Notes: generated by a model from the letters alone, not told the origin. DNA of 64,000 bases from Bacteroidales bacterium (GCA_016709025.1 JADJEQ010000003.1:310001-374000), one strand, 5' to 3'. Numbered from the stretch's first letter, positions 10,701 to 19,774 are shown. A program made the numbers and translations.

Positions 10701-10956
10701 GGATGGCCTTGCCGGTCATACCAGCCTCAGTGGCCAGATTAAGCTTCACCCCATCGGATTGTATAAAATACCAGCCATCTTTATTCTCAAATTCATCCAG
10801 TGATTTAACCTGTGCGGTTATGGATGACGTTGCAAAAATCAAGAAGAACAGCGCATAAACTGCCTTAATAACAAAAGTCTGATAAAAGTTTTCTGAGAAG
10901 TATTTTGTTGATTTTTTTAATCCGGGCGTATAATTCCAAAAGGAAGTCCGAAACAT
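7702..10956 (-). CDS. Secreted multidomain six-hairpin glycosidase with discoidin domain
   Basis: A 1084-residue exported protein. A hydrophobic stretch at residues ~30-47 ending in ITAQ looks like a signal peptide with a long N-region. Then come a beta-sandwich of carbohydrate-binding type (~53-205), an F5/8 type C (discoidin) domain (~212-335), a further beta domain (~340-610) and a helical catalytic region with SYERSWIRDGALTSSALL near 655-672, PENDSHGELIYL near 710 and NHWAEVVWKD near 942. The last three resemble (alpha/alpha)6-barrel glycosidases such as GH15/GH63/GH78 relatives, but I cannot assign a CAZy family. Position between the GH144-type gene and the symporter suggests it trims extracellular glycans or oligosaccharides before import. 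Confidence 0.7.
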   Translation of the reverse strand: MFRTSFWNYTPGLKKSTKYFSENFYQTFVIKAVYALFFLIFATSSITAQVKSLDEFENKDGWYFIQSDGVKLNLATEAGMTGKAIRFDYDFTKGTGYGGIQKLFPIDLPENFEFTFYVKAESPANNFEIKLIDSTGNNVWWVSNRNYTFPGEWKKIRIKKRHIQFAWGPTNDQSLKRIDRIEFTIASFVGGKGTVWIDDLKFEALPPESTSYPAPVVTASSSLKKQSPGLIFDDSSETFWQSKDAAEQHLIVDFKSRREFGGLQINWLKDHAARQFDILLSDDGTVWEKAYSVTSNQSDVSFIRLPEVEAKYLKINLVKGNSPESFGVTGISFLEVKNSMTANDFMIYTSKNSPAGNFPRYFSEQASYWTITGVNNDVKEAMINEEGMVEVDKALFSIEPMIKSGNTVYNWENVKPVQSLGSSGNRKEFNFIPTVEWKCDNLKFKTWVTASGEANKNSILEIGYEFINQSNQPKDFEFYLLIRPYQVNPYYQFLNLAGGVGKINSISEVKPGYITVDDKVILPQRQYDSFGAADFDEGNPVELIRKGVIPGNKSAVDKNGMANGIIRYSIHLGPGAKDEFFVAVPFYGESGIDKLNPGFVKAESVKANEFWKKEVGHIRFNLPESADKIVNTYRSNLAYILINRDKVGIQPGSRSYERSWIRDGALTSSALLKSGIVQEVKDFIDWYAGYQYESGKVPCVVDSRGPDPVPENDSHGELIYLIREYFNFTRDTAFLRSKNKYILKSVEYIETLIAERSTDHYKNGNDSVRAQYGLVPESISHEGYSAKPMHSYWDNFFIMKGLKDAVEIQKILGEAESYEKIKKTRDTFKENLYNSLELAMKYKKIDYLPGCAELGDFDATSTTIALTPCNELKNLPKPQVYNTFDKYYEFFKDRRDGKKEWINYTPYENRLIGSFIILDQPDRAHELIDFFLNDQRPQGWNHWAEVVWKDYRTPKYIGDMPHTWVGSDFINAIRSMFVYENEYDQSLVLAAALYQDWIDAPSGMSVENLPTYYGEISYAIKKESSSYRFSVRGDVKLPANGIKIRNFNGSALPAKVIVNGKEINDFSEKEITVKEIPAEILIFY

Positions 10957-10991
10957 CCTTGCAACCTCAGGAAATAATCAGCGAAAGTGCA

Positions 10992-12389
10992 TTATTTAAG
11001 GTATTCATAACCTAGCTTGTTCAAACCCGTTTGAATTATAGGGTCTTTCATCATATAATCCCACACCAGTCCGGTTCTGAAATTTTCGACCATGATGATC
11101 AAAGGGCCCTGGTCGATGCCGATGAAATCATTGTCAACCCATTTTGCCGTCAGGTTGAACGAATCGTAATATCCGTATTTGCCCCACAACATTTTGCCAT
11201 ATTTTGCATTCATCGACTTGATGGTTGGCAAAACAATCTCTGGCGCAAAAGGCAGCGATGACAAGGGACCATAGGGTGCAAGGGTGCCGTCTTCGGCAAT
11301 GGTGTAGTCAGGACCACTGGTCCCTCTGCCGGCATAACCTTCAAATTTTTTATCTCCAAAATTATAACTGCCACCGGGACCGTCGCTTGCTGTAACACCC
11401 CAGCATAGTGAATCGTATCCAACCCAGCCTTTGGGATTTTCCTGCGCGTACAGGCGCTGTACATAGGTTGCCCGGCGTGAGTTTTCGAAGTAATCAATGC
11501 CTTTTTCCTTCATGTAAGTGTCAACCAGGCCACGATAATCGATAAATGCCTGCGAAAACTGATGGCCAAACAGAGGTGGAAAAGCTACATGCGAAAATCC
11601 TTTGTAAGGGGTTTTCCATTCATAGGTCGATAACCACGAATCATAGCTTTTTTCAACATCCTTCATTCCGGTTCCGGCAGCCAGCACATAAAGAAAAAGT
11701 CCTTCATTATAACCGCTCCAGCCATGATTCAACTGTCCCTTTTCAGGTGTCCAGGCCATGGAAATGCAATCCGGATGTTTACCTGTTGATGGCATTTGAA
11801 AGATATTCCAGTCCATCCTGCCCAGCAACATTGCAGAAAGCGAACGGATCTGCTTTTCCGTTTCATTGTCCAGATCGTAATAATTTCGCGCAAAAATAAT
11901 TCCCATCATCAACAGGCCGGTGTCAATGGATGAAAGTTCACATTTCCATGTACGGGTACCGGATTTCATTCCGAGAAAGTGATAATAAAACCCTTTATAC
12001 CCGGTTGCATTGGTATCAGCACTCTGAACCGAATTGGCAAAGAAATTCAGGATATTGAGGGTAATTTCCGCGGCCTTTTCGCGGGATATCCAGTTTCGCT
12101 GAGCACCAATGGCAAAGCAGGGAATTCCAAAACCGGTTGATGCAATGCTGGCAGGCGCCCAGCTTGCACTGCGGTCTTTAACGATCCCCTTTTCAGGATG
12201 ATGTTCATTTAAAAAGAAAAGGAAAGTTTTGTACTGAATCGAATCCAGCATGGCTGTTTCAGCTGGAGTCAGCGGATAATTGATCCTTCCGTGAGATTTG
12301 AAAACGAATTCCTGGGTCCTGGCTTCAATTACTGATGAAATAAGAACCACAAGAAGTACAACCCTGGTAATGATCAAATGATTTTTCAT
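10992..12389 (-). CDS. GH144-type / glycoamylase-domain secreted endo-glucanase
   Basis: A longer frame opens at 12506, but the ATG at 12389 gives a standard signal peptide (MKNHLIITRVVLLVVLISSV, ending near EARTQ), so I take that start; the protein is then 465 residues. The body matches the glycoamylase domain (PF10091): MLDSIQYKTFLFFLNEHHP, GIVKDRS, ASTGFGIPCFAIGA, and later HGWSGYNEGLFLYVLAAG and WGVTASDGPGGSY. This domain includes the GH144 endo-beta-1,2-glucanases. Lacking a lipobox, it is probably periplasmic or secreted. It is first in the minus-strand operon, 35 bases ahead of the multidomain glycosidase, and would make the first cuts in the polymer. Confidence 0.8.
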   Translation of the reverse strand: MKNHLIITRVVLLVVLISSVIEARTQEFVFKSHGRINYPLTPAETAMLDSIQYKTFLFFLNEHHPEKGIVKDRSASWAPASIASTGFGIPCFAIGAQRNWISREKAAEITLNILNFFANSVQSADTNATGYKGFYYHFLGMKSGTRTWKCELSSIDTGLLMMGIIFARNYYDLDNETEKQIRSLSAMLLGRMDWNIFQMPSTGKHPDCISMAWTPEKGQLNHGWSGYNEGLFLYVLAAGTGMKDVEKSYDSWLSTYEWKTPYKGFSHVAFPPLFGHQFSQAFIDYRGLVDTYMKEKGIDYFENSRRATYVQRLYAQENPKGWVGYDSLCWGVTASDGPGGSYNFGDKKFEGYAGRGTSGPDYTIAEDGTLAPYGPLSSLPFAPEIVLPTIKSMNAKYGKMLWGKYGYYDSFNLTAKWVDNDFIGIDQGPLIIMVENFRTGLVWDYMMKDPIIQTGLNKLGYEYLK

Positions 12390-12506
12390 TTTTTCTGAAT
12401 CTATTGGTTTCCTGTTGATTAAAAACATTTCCAAGCTTGTGCAAATTACAAATAAAATCATTCTGCTTTGCACTCTCTGCCGGGAATTAAGAATAAAAAA
12501 CAGCAA

Positions 12507-13162
12507 ATGGATCAGGTAAAAACCTCATTCAGGATGACTCACTTGAAAATGAAGTATTTAATCCATTATTACAAAATGTTCATTTAAAACAAAATGCCTG
12601 AACTTCGGTCAGGTCCGGATAACATTTCACAAGTTTCCGGCATATATGATTTCAGTAAATATCTGATCATAAACTTATTGTTCATCAGCATAGTTTTCAC
12701 ATATTAAAGTCATATATAATTGCTTAAACCCTGAACAGAATCTTCAACGTTTTTTCAGGAATAAAATCATTAAGATCGAATTAAGAAAATAAAATACGCC
12801 CTTTTCCGATAAAAATTATGAGATTACCACGGTGAGCCTGTCTGCCTGTGCAGACAGGCAGGCTCCCTTTGGTCGGTTCTTCGCTAACGCTCTGAAAGAC
12901 TTTGATTTACATGGTTTACAAGGAAAGGTGGCTAATGTATTGTGATTCTCAATCCCGCACCTGCGGGAAAGTGAAGCGAAGAATCTCATGAGTCATTTCA
13001 AAAGTTTACCGGGCAATCATGAATAAAAAAACAAATTGATTGGAAAGTCAGGCAACCTATTGGAAAATTTTTGTCTTTATGATTAACTCATGTCACATTC
13101 TATTACATTTGTTGTTGACTTTTGAAATAAGTATTCATGAATCATAAATCAAATCCTGCAAT
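12507..13162. other. Divergent intergenic region between the GH144-type and C25 genes
   Basis: No convincing gene. This AT-rich stretch must hold the promoters of both flanking units. A small hairpin with a TTCG loop lies at about 12597-12613. Just ahead of the C25 gene a TTTG at 13108-13111 is followed 20 bases later by TATTCATG, a partial match to the Bacteroidota -7 box. The middle is occupied by the repeat element listed separately. Confidence 0.5.
12818..12994. repeat. MITE/REP-like intergenic repeat with CCTGCC palindrome
   Basis: A stretch of about 175 bases bounded by short inverted ends (TGAGATT on the left, AATCTCA on the right). It contains the perfect 10-base inverted repeat GCCTGTCTGC/GCAGACAGGC with a 4-base loop near 12838-12861, and further right a CCCGCACCTGCGGG palindrome near 12954. 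The GC-rich palindromes stand out from the AT-rich surroundings and belong to the same general class as those at 25,934-26,062. Its status as one mobile unit is inferred. Confidence 0.45.
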
Positions 13163-16100
13163 ATGACTCACCGGTTTTTACTCATTTTTATAATCTCAGT
13201 CTTCTCAACCCTGATATCAAAAGCTGAATGGGTTCCCTTTTCCAAAGACAAGACAAAAGCCACCCCGCCTGCTGTAACCTTAATTAGCAGTGATGAAAAG
13301 AGCACTGTTTTCAGGGTTGATCTTTCAGGTTTTGACTTGCAGGAGTTGATTTCAGAAGGTAAATCCTACCAGGTGGTAGATTTACTCACTGAATCTCATA
13401 CCACTACACCCGGAAGCCCATTGATACCATACCTGGCTGAAATCCTGGCAGTTCCGGATCAGGCAGGAATAACAGTTGAAGTCATTAATACGGGTAAAAT
13501 ACTGACTTTTAAAAATATGCACCTGCCCCCTGCCCGGCAGAGTCAATGGGAAGGCCAGGCTGCCCGTTCTGTCGATGAGAACCCGGAAGCCTATCGTTCT
13601 GAAACTCCTTTTCCTGAAAGCAATGTTCTGACCGATCCTCCCACGGTATTCCGCGATTTCCGGATAGCCCGTGTTTCGGTTTACCCGGTGAGATATACTG
13701 CCTCGAAAAATGAACTTCAGATCACATCATCCATAACAATCCGGGTTAATTATGGCAAAGGACCGGTTGTTAATCCGAAAAACACACCAAGAAAGAAAAT
13801 TGCCCCTTCGTATGGAAAAATCTACCGCAGCACCATCCTGAATTATCAGGAGATGTTGAATGCCTGGTATAGGGGTGTTGAAGATGGACGCGAAGTAATG
13901 TTGTGCATCATGCCCGATAATTTCTACAATAGTTTTCAGGGATACGCAACATGGAAAAGGCAAACCGGAACCGATGTTCACATTACCAAATTCAGTGAAA
14001 TTGGAGCCAATGCAAGCAATCCTGTTCCTATTAAAAACCATATTACCGATGCTTACAATAATTGGGACAACCCTCCTACCTATGTGCTTATGATTGGTGA
14101 TGACGGGAAATTCCCAAAAAAAATTGCGACTTATCCTGATTATTCATTCCCATGGGATGAATATTTTGTAACTGTTGATGGTCTTGACTTTATGCCGGAT
14201 GTTATGGTCGGCCGGTTTACCAATGAAACCGATTATACCTTGCAGGTAATGGTAAACAAATTCAAAAGTTATGAAAAAACACCCTATGTAACTGATCCTA
14301 CGTGGTTTAAAAAAGGTGTTTGTTGTTCAAACAATGCCTATGTCTCACAGGTAAACACGAAAAGATTTGCGGCCAATGTGATGTTGAACGATGGTGGTTT
14401 TACCAGCGTGGATACGCTCATGAGCGACGGAGATCCCTGGTCGGGGCAGGAATGCACGGTTGATCTGGATGACGTAACCTCTGCAATCAACAATGGCAGA
14501 AGCTTTCTGAACTACCGGGGCGAAGGATGGGATAGTGGCTGGTCTGCTTCCTGTTACTACTTTCAGGTACAGGATGTTACCGGTCTGACAAACAGCCAGA
14601 AGATGCCATTCGTTACAAGCATCGGTTGTGGTGTGGCCATGTTCGACTCAGGAAATGGAAATTGCTTCGGTGAAGAGTGGATTGAAACCGGAACACCGAC
14701 CAGTCCCAAAGGAGCAGCATGTTTCATCGGACCGACCTCAAACACCCACACAGCCTACAACAACAGCATCGATAGAGGCATCTATATCGGGATGTTCCGT
14801 GAAGGAATGGATACTCCGGGACAGGCGATGATGCGTGGTAAACTTTTTTTGTATAATACCTGGGGAGTCAACGATATGTGGGTTGAGTACCACTACAAAA
14901 TATACTGTATCCTGGGCGATCCCAGCATCCATATCTGGAAAGATCTGCCACAACTGGTAACCTGCAATTACCCGGCGTCCATCAATGTCGGCGACAACCA
15001 TATGGAAGTTTCGGTTGAGCATCTGTCATCCGGAGAACCAGTTAACAACGCCCAGGTTTGCATTACCGGGGCTGAGCTTTTTGTTACAGGCTTTACCAAT
15101 GAAGAAGGTGTTGCAATCCTCGATTTTGTTCCTGAAACTGAAGAGGCCCTTACCATTACCATTCGCGGAGGCAATGTGATCCCATTCCAGGGAGTAATCA
15201 ATGTTGTGCGACCTGCAACATTGGTTATCCCTGAAAACGACCCTGTTGTTGATGACCTTGACGGGAATAACGATAACATGGTAAACCCCAACGAAAACTG
15301 CAGCATCACTTATACACTCAAAAACTGGGGTTCTGGAACTGCCGCCGGTGTATTGGCTTCAATTTCAACTACCAGTAATGAGTTTGTTGAAATCATCACC
15401 ACCAATCCGGTTAATTTTGGTAGCATAGCTGCAGGTGGCACAGTTACAGGAACTCCGTTTCAATTTTTCGTAAAACCTGCATGCAGAATGGGGCAGATAA
15501 TTGATTTTCAACTTCATGTAACCAGTGGGACTTTATCATGGGATTATCCGTTTCAAACAGAAGTACTAGCGTGCGATCTCAATGTTAAGAAATATGTTGT
15601 ACATGATTTCAGTGCGTCTGAACCAAATTACAGGTTAGATCCCGGCGAAACAGTTGCCCTGGTGCTTGAGCTTGAAAATATTGGGTTGGATATAGCATCA
15701 GATGTATCAGGCACCCTGAGCTCCGGTAGTCCTTACATTGAGATGATTGATTCTTATGGAGAATTCGGGTCAATGAGCGTTAATGATACTTCATTGAATA
15801 ACACCAATTATTTTAAATTCAGTCTGTCACCCTCCTGTCCTGCAGAAACCGTCATTGATTTTCAGGTCCTGGCTGAAACAGGCAGCGGACTATACCCTTA
15901 TCAGGAAATCCTTGAATTCTCAATTCCGGTTTCCGCATTAGTTCCCTCAGGATACACCGGGCCCGATGCTTACGGCTATTATGCCTACGAAAACAACGAC
16001 GCTTTCTATGAACAAACCCCTGTTTTTAACTGGGTGGAAATTTCAGGCATTGGAACTGCAATTAATACCAATGGAGCAAGTGAATTCACCAAAACCATAA

Positions 16101-16936
16101 ATCTACCGTTTGGTTTCAAATACTATGGAACAACTTTCAGTCAGATCAGGGTAAGTACCGACGGTTGGATAGCTTTCGGCAGTGGAACACAGACGACTGT
16201 TAACAATCAGACGATACCCAATGATGACAATATTAACAATATGGTAGCTATCTATTGGGACAATCTTTTCAATACCGATTATGTAAACGGTGATATCCTG
16301 ACGTATAATGATCCGATCAATCATCGCTTTATCGTTGAATGGAACGGCGTAACCATTAATTCAGAGGGCACCAGTGAAGGGTGGGCAACATTTGAAGTCA
16401 TCCTTCTTGATCCCGCATTTTACAACACAGTTACCGGTGACGGGGAAATTCTTATGCAGTATTTCAGAGCTGACGATGTTATCAGCATGACAACAGGTAT
16501 TGAAAATGCTACTCAGGACATCGCGCTGTTATATCTGTATAACAATAGCTACCACCCTACCGCATCAGAAATCAAGGCCGGAACAGCGATAAAATTTACA
16601 ACAAATCCACCGTTTGAAAGTATAATCACTTCAGTAAATGGCCCTTCAACTGCACAACCCGGTTTTACCCTTGAACAAAACAAGCCCAACCCATTCCATT
16701 CAAACACAACGATCGGATACACAGTTACTCAACCTGGTTTTGTGAGCCTGAATATTTATGATACGAGGGGTGTTCTGGTAAAATCCCTGTTCAGCGGGCA
16801 GCAACCGGCCGGACATCACAATATGTTCTGGGATGGTTCCGACAACAAAGGTTCTGCAACCAGCCCCGGAATTTATTTCTACCGCTTACAAACCGACGAC
16901 AATTCCCTGACAATGAAAATGATCAGGTTGAATTAG
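13163..16936 (+). CDS. C25 (gingipain-like) cysteine peptidase with T9SS sorting domain
   Basis: A 1257-residue secreted protein: signal peptide (MTHRFLLIFIISVFSTLIS), C25-type propeptide (~35-190), caspase-like C25 catalytic region (~220-590), beta-sandwich repeats of the conserved CARDB-like kind (~600-930), a further beta domain (~940-1140), and a C-terminal T9SS sorting domain (~1165-1257, with NKPNPFHSNTTI and SPGIYFYRL). The catalytic Cys is expected at TSIGCG (Cys489). At the place of the catalytic His (a GHG motif in gingipains) the sequence reads NYRGEGWD, with Glu454 instead. It may therefore be inactive as a classical gingipain or use another base. It precedes the poly-gamma-glutamate genes by 30 bases and could be cotranscribed. 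Confidence 0.85.
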   Translation: MTHRFLLIFIISVFSTLISKAEWVPFSKDKTKATPPAVTLISSDEKSTVFRVDLSGFDLQELISEGKSYQVVDLLTESHTTTPGSPLIPYLAEILAVPDQAGITVEVINTGKILTFKNMHLPPARQSQWEGQAARSVDENPEAYRSETPFPESNVLTDPPTVFRDFRIARVSVYPVRYTASKNELQITSSITIRVNYGKGPVVNPKNTPRKKIAPSYGKIYRSTILNYQEMLNAWYRGVEDGREVMLCIMPDNFYNSFQGYATWKRQTGTDVHITKFSEIGANASNPVPIKNHITDAYNNWDNPPTYVLMIGDDGKFPKKIATYPDYSFPWDEYFVTVDGLDFMPDVMVGRFTNETDYTLQVMVNKFKSYEKTPYVTDPTWFKKGVCCSNNAYVSQVNTKRFAANVMLNDGGFTSVDTLMSDGDPWSGQECTVDLDDVTSAINNGRSFLNYRGEGWDSGWSASCYYFQVQDVTGLTNSQKMPFVTSIGCGVAMFDSGNGNCFGEEWIETGTPTSPKGAACFIGPTSNTHTAYNNSIDRGIYIGMFREGMDTPGQAMMRGKLFLYNTWGVNDMWVEYHYKIYCILGDPSIHIWKDLPQLVTCNYPASINVGDNHMEVSVEHLSSGEPVNNAQVCITGAELFVTGFTNEEGVAILDFVPETEEALTITIRGGNVIPFQGVINVVRPATLVIPENDPVVDDLDGNNDNMVNPNENCSITYTLKNWGSGTAAGVLASISTTSNEFVEIITTNPVNFGSIAAGGTVTGTPFQFFVKPACRMGQIIDFQLHVTSGTLSWDYPFQTEVLACDLNVKKYVVHDFSASEPNYRLDPGETVALVLELENIGLDIASDVSGTLSSGSPYIEMIDSYGEFGSMSVNDTSLNNTNYFKFSLSPSCPAETVIDFQVLAETGSGLYPYQEILEFSIPVSALVPSGYTGPDAYGYYAYENNDAFYEQTPVFNWVEISGIGTAINTNGASEFTKTINLPFGFKYYGTTFSQIRVSTDGWIAFGSGTQTTVNNQTIPNDDNINNMVAIYWDNLFNTDYVNGDILTYNDPINHRFIVEWNGVTINSEGTSEGWATFEVILLDPAFYNTVTGDGEILMQYFRADDVISMTTGIENATQDIALLYLYNNSYHPTASEIKAGTAIKFTTNPPFESIITSVNGPSTAQPGFTLEQNKPNPFHSNTTIGYTVTQPGFVSLNIYDTRGVLVKSLFSGQQPAGHHNMFWDGSDNKGSATSPGIYFYRLQTDDNSLTMKMIRLN

Positions 16937-16966
16937 CAATTTTTACTTGTTATACAGGGTGGGTAA

Positions 16967-18151
16967 ATGTATAGTTCCTATATTCTGCTGGGTATTCTTT
17001 CCATAATTGTTTTTTCCGGTATCCTGGAATATATCCGTCACCAGCGACGGATATATTCCATACCTATCCGGATTCATGTGAACGGAACCAGGGGAAAATC
17101 GAGCGTTACCCGCCTGATTGGTGCCGGATTGCGGGCCGGAGGAATCAGCAACATCACAAAAGTCACAGGCACCTTTCCCAGGCTGATTCTTGAAGATGGC
17201 ACCGAAACTTATATTCACCGCAAATCAGGCGCCAACATCATTGAACAGCTCTCCATTGTCAGATTTGCTGCTTCCCGCAGAGTTCAGGCACTGGTTATGG
17301 AGTGCATGGCATTGCAGCCCATCTACCAATCCATTACTGAAGATAAAATGATTCATTCCAACATTGGGGTGATGACCAATGTTCGCTTCGATCACATCGA
17401 TATAATGGGTCACACATTGCCTGAAATAGCCGAAACCATGGGCAGAACCATCCCGAAAAAAGCTCACCTGTTTTCATCGGAAAATGTGATTCCGGATATC
17501 CTGACGAAAATTGCTGCAAAAAAGAAAACAATAGCTCATTTTATTGACCCGCAAGAAGTTACCATCGAAGAAATGGGCGGTTTCAGTTACATTGAGCACC
17601 GTGAAAATGTTTCTCTTGCCCTTGCAATTTGCCGGCATCTGGATATTGACCGTTCCATTGCCCTGAAAGGGATGTATCAGGCGATTCCTGACGAAGGAGC
17701 CCTGACCAGGCACCTGGTTGAATCGGCCGGCAAACAGATGTTTTTTTACAATGTCTTTGCTGCCAACGATCCTGATTCTACTTTGCTGATCTGGCAGAAA
17801 ATCAGAAATGAAGGCGGTTTTACAGGTACACGGATTGTGTTATTGAATACCCGCCAGGACCGGCTTGACCGTGCACGCCAGTTGACGGAAATGGTGGCAA
17901 ATAAAATTGGTGATGAAGCAGGTTTTCTGGTACTGATGGGGCAGTCAGGTGAAGTCGTTGAAAACATGGCTGTTGGATATGGCATGCCTAAAAACAAAAT
18001 CATCAATCTTGGATATACTGAACCCGAAAAAGTTTTCGAAGCAATGCAATCCATCACCCATAAGACCTCTACTATATTCGCTATCGGCAATATGGGAGGT
18101 ATGGGTGCTGCAACAGCAGAATATTTTGAACTTAAAAGCAAATCAATATGA
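16967..18151 (+). CDS. pgsB: Poly-gamma-glutamate synthase PgsB/CapB
   Basis: A 394-residue ATP-dependent amide ligase of the Mur-ligase superfamily. It has an N-terminal membrane helix (~5-22) followed by a P-loop, HVNGTRGKSSVTRL, with GTRGKSS at residues 40-46, then the family blocks MECMALQP, TNVRFDHIDIMG and FAANDPDST. PgsB with PgsC polymerises glutamate through the gamma-carboxylate at the inner membrane. Length and motif order fit the family. It overlaps the next gene by four bases (ATGA-type), which is the usual pgsBC coupling and supports both starts. Confidence 0.93.
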   Translation: MYSSYILLGILSIIVFSGILEYIRHQRRIYSIPIRIHVNGTRGKSSVTRLIGAGLRAGGISNITKVTGTFPRLILEDGTETYIHRKSGANIIEQLSIVRFAASRRVQALVMECMALQPIYQSITEDKMIHSNIGVMTNVRFDHIDIMGHTLPEIAETMGRTIPKKAHLFSSENVIPDILTKIAAKKKTIAHFIDPQEVTIEEMGGFSYIEHRENVSLALAICRHLDIDRSIALKGMYQAIPDEGALTRHLVESAGKQMFFYNVFAANDPDSTLLIWQKIRNEGGFTGTRIVLLNTRQDRLDRARQLTEMVANKIGDEAGFLVLMGQSGEVVENMAVGYGMPKNKIINLGYTEPEKVFEAMQSITHKTSTIFAIGNMGGMGAATAEYFELKSKSI

Positions 18152-18600
18152 TTGAATTGGCAATCACCCTGGGACTGATCCTGAGTCTCCTGTCATACGA
18201 GGTTTTTGGATTGGCTGCAGGTGGTATCGTTGTTCCGGGATACATTGCCCTGCAATTATCACATCCCGACCGTGTCCTCGGCACACTGGGCGTTAGCCTG
18301 ATGGCATTCCTGGTTATCAAGGTTTTAGGTCAGTATACCTTTCTGTACGGACGCCGGCAGATGGTATTGAGCTTACTGGTGGGGGGATTGCTTGCCAATT
18401 TTTCACGACAGTTTCTTACCATTGACATTGCTTCTACAACCGTTGAATTGCAGGCCGTTGGATGGGTTATTCCAGGCCTGCTGGCACACTGGTTTGCCAA
18501 ACAGGGCATCTTTAAAACCATCAGCGTTTTGTTTGTGTCATCTGTGATGGTCAGGTTGCTCATCATCCTGATTTTTGCCGGAGCCTTATTGCCAAAATAA
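18148..18600 (+). CDS. pgsC: Poly-gamma-glutamate biosynthesis membrane protein PgsC/CapC
   Basis: A 150-residue integral membrane protein with about four to five hydrophobic helices and the PgsC hallmark near the N-terminus (LSLLSYEVFGLAAGGIVVPGYIAL). It forms the membrane part of the polyglutamate synthase with PgsB and may form the export path through the inner membrane. The start overlaps the stop of pgsB. No pgsA homologue follows, as in other Gram-negative versions of the system that carry PgsW instead. Confidence 0.92.
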   Translation: MIELAITLGLILSLLSYEVFGLAAGGIVVPGYIALQLSHPDRVLGTLGVSLMAFLVIKVLGQYTFLYGRRQMVLSLLVGGLLANFSRQFLTIDIASTTVELQAVGWVIPGLLAHWFAKQGIFKTISVLFVSSVMVRLLIILIFAGALLPK

Positions 18601-18616
18601 ATCAAAAGTGAAAACA

Positions 18617-19774
18617 ATGCTGAACTACAGAGCAAAATCGAACTTCGTACTGGGCTTTATTGCACTTTTGTCATTATTTGCTTTCATCGCGGTAGAGAAC
18701 AGCAAAAAAGAGGTCAGGCAGGAATGGTATAAGGAGAAGCTGAGCGCCGCTAAACTTTCGCAGCAGGCAGCACTCTTCCTCAAAGATTACAGGCTTGAAG
18801 AAGGCATATTTATTGAAGAGGTGAACGATCCCAATCAAACGGCGCTTATCGGACAGGAATATACCCAGATTACAACCGACAGGGGCTATATCGACGCCAA
18901 ATTGTCATCGCTGAACCCGAATCTTGCAGCGGTTATTGTGCAGTATTTAAAAGATGCAGGACTTGAGCAAAAAGATCATGTAGCGGTTGCGTTTACCGGA
19001 TCATTCCCTGCGCTGAATATTTCTGTAATGGCGGCCATCGAAACATTAAAGCTACACCCAATCATCATATCTTCGGTAGGCTCATCAAACTACGGGGCCA
19101 ACGACCCTTATTTCACCTGGCTTGACATGGAAAGCATTTTGAATAACAATGGTATCTTTCATAACCGGTCAGTCGCAGCCTCAATTGGCGGTGGTTTTGA
19201 TGAAGGCAGGGGCCTGAGTCCGGAAGGAAGGTCAATGATTGTAGAAGCCATTGAACGCAATAAGGTTGCACTGATCAGCGAAGACCACCTCGAGAAAAGC
19301 ATTGAAAAGCGAATGCAGATTTACCAAAAAGAAAGCAAAGGCGAGCCTGTTAAAGCTTTCATCAATGTCGGCGGAGGAATAGCCAGCCTGGGCCATACAG
19401 TGAATGCAGGGCTGATCCCTACCGGGCTGATTATGGAATTACCCACCATGAACTACCCAGTACGTGGCGTAATTGTGCAGATGGGCCAGAAAAAAATACC
19501 GGTAATTCAGTTGGTAAATATTAAAGAAATACTCAGTAATTTCGGATTGCCAAACAGTCCAGTTCCACTGCCCGAACCTGGAAACGGGGGTGTCTTTGTA
19601 AATATCAAATACGATCTTGTCGTAACATCAATAGCAACCTTTGTGCTTTTGCTGGTGGTTGTACTGATTTACATTGCAGAAAGAAAAGCCCACCGCCTGG
19701 GTTCAGATGTGGTGCATATTCCCTATACCCCTGCTTCTCAGGCACGTGAAAATGATGGAATAATGGAGTTATAG
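18617..19774 (+). CDS. pgsW: Poly-gamma-glutamate system protein PgsW
   Basis: A 385-residue protein from the ATG at 18617; the frame is open further upstream into pgsC, but this start gives a clean N-terminal membrane anchor (FVLGFIALLSLFAFIAVENS). A large soluble region follows, with VAVAFTGSFPALNISVMAAI, SSVGSSNYGANDPYFTWLDME and NVGGGIASLG, and a C-terminal membrane helix at about residues 335-355. This matches the poly-gamma-glutamate system protein found beside pgsBC in Gram-negative bacteria, whose exact role is not established. A GTG at 18608 is an alternative start. Confidence 0.85.
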   Translation: MLNYRAKSNFVLGFIALLSLFAFIAVENSKKEVRQEWYKEKLSAAKLSQQAALFLKDYRLEEGIFIEEVNDPNQTALIGQEYTQITTDRGYIDAKLSSLNPNLAAVIVQYLKDAGLEQKDHVAVAFTGSFPALNISVMAAIETLKLHPIIISSVGSSNYGANDPYFTWLDMESILNNNGIFHNRSVAASIGGGFDEGRGLSPEGRSMIVEAIERNKVALISEDHLEKSIEKRMQIYQKESKGEPVKAFINVGGGIASLGHTVNAGLIPTGLIMELPTMNYPVRGVIVQMGQKKIPVIQLVNIKEILSNFGLPNSPVPLPEPGNGGVFVNIKYDLVVTSIATFVLLLVVVLIYIAERKAHRLGSDVVHIPYTPASQARENDGIMEL

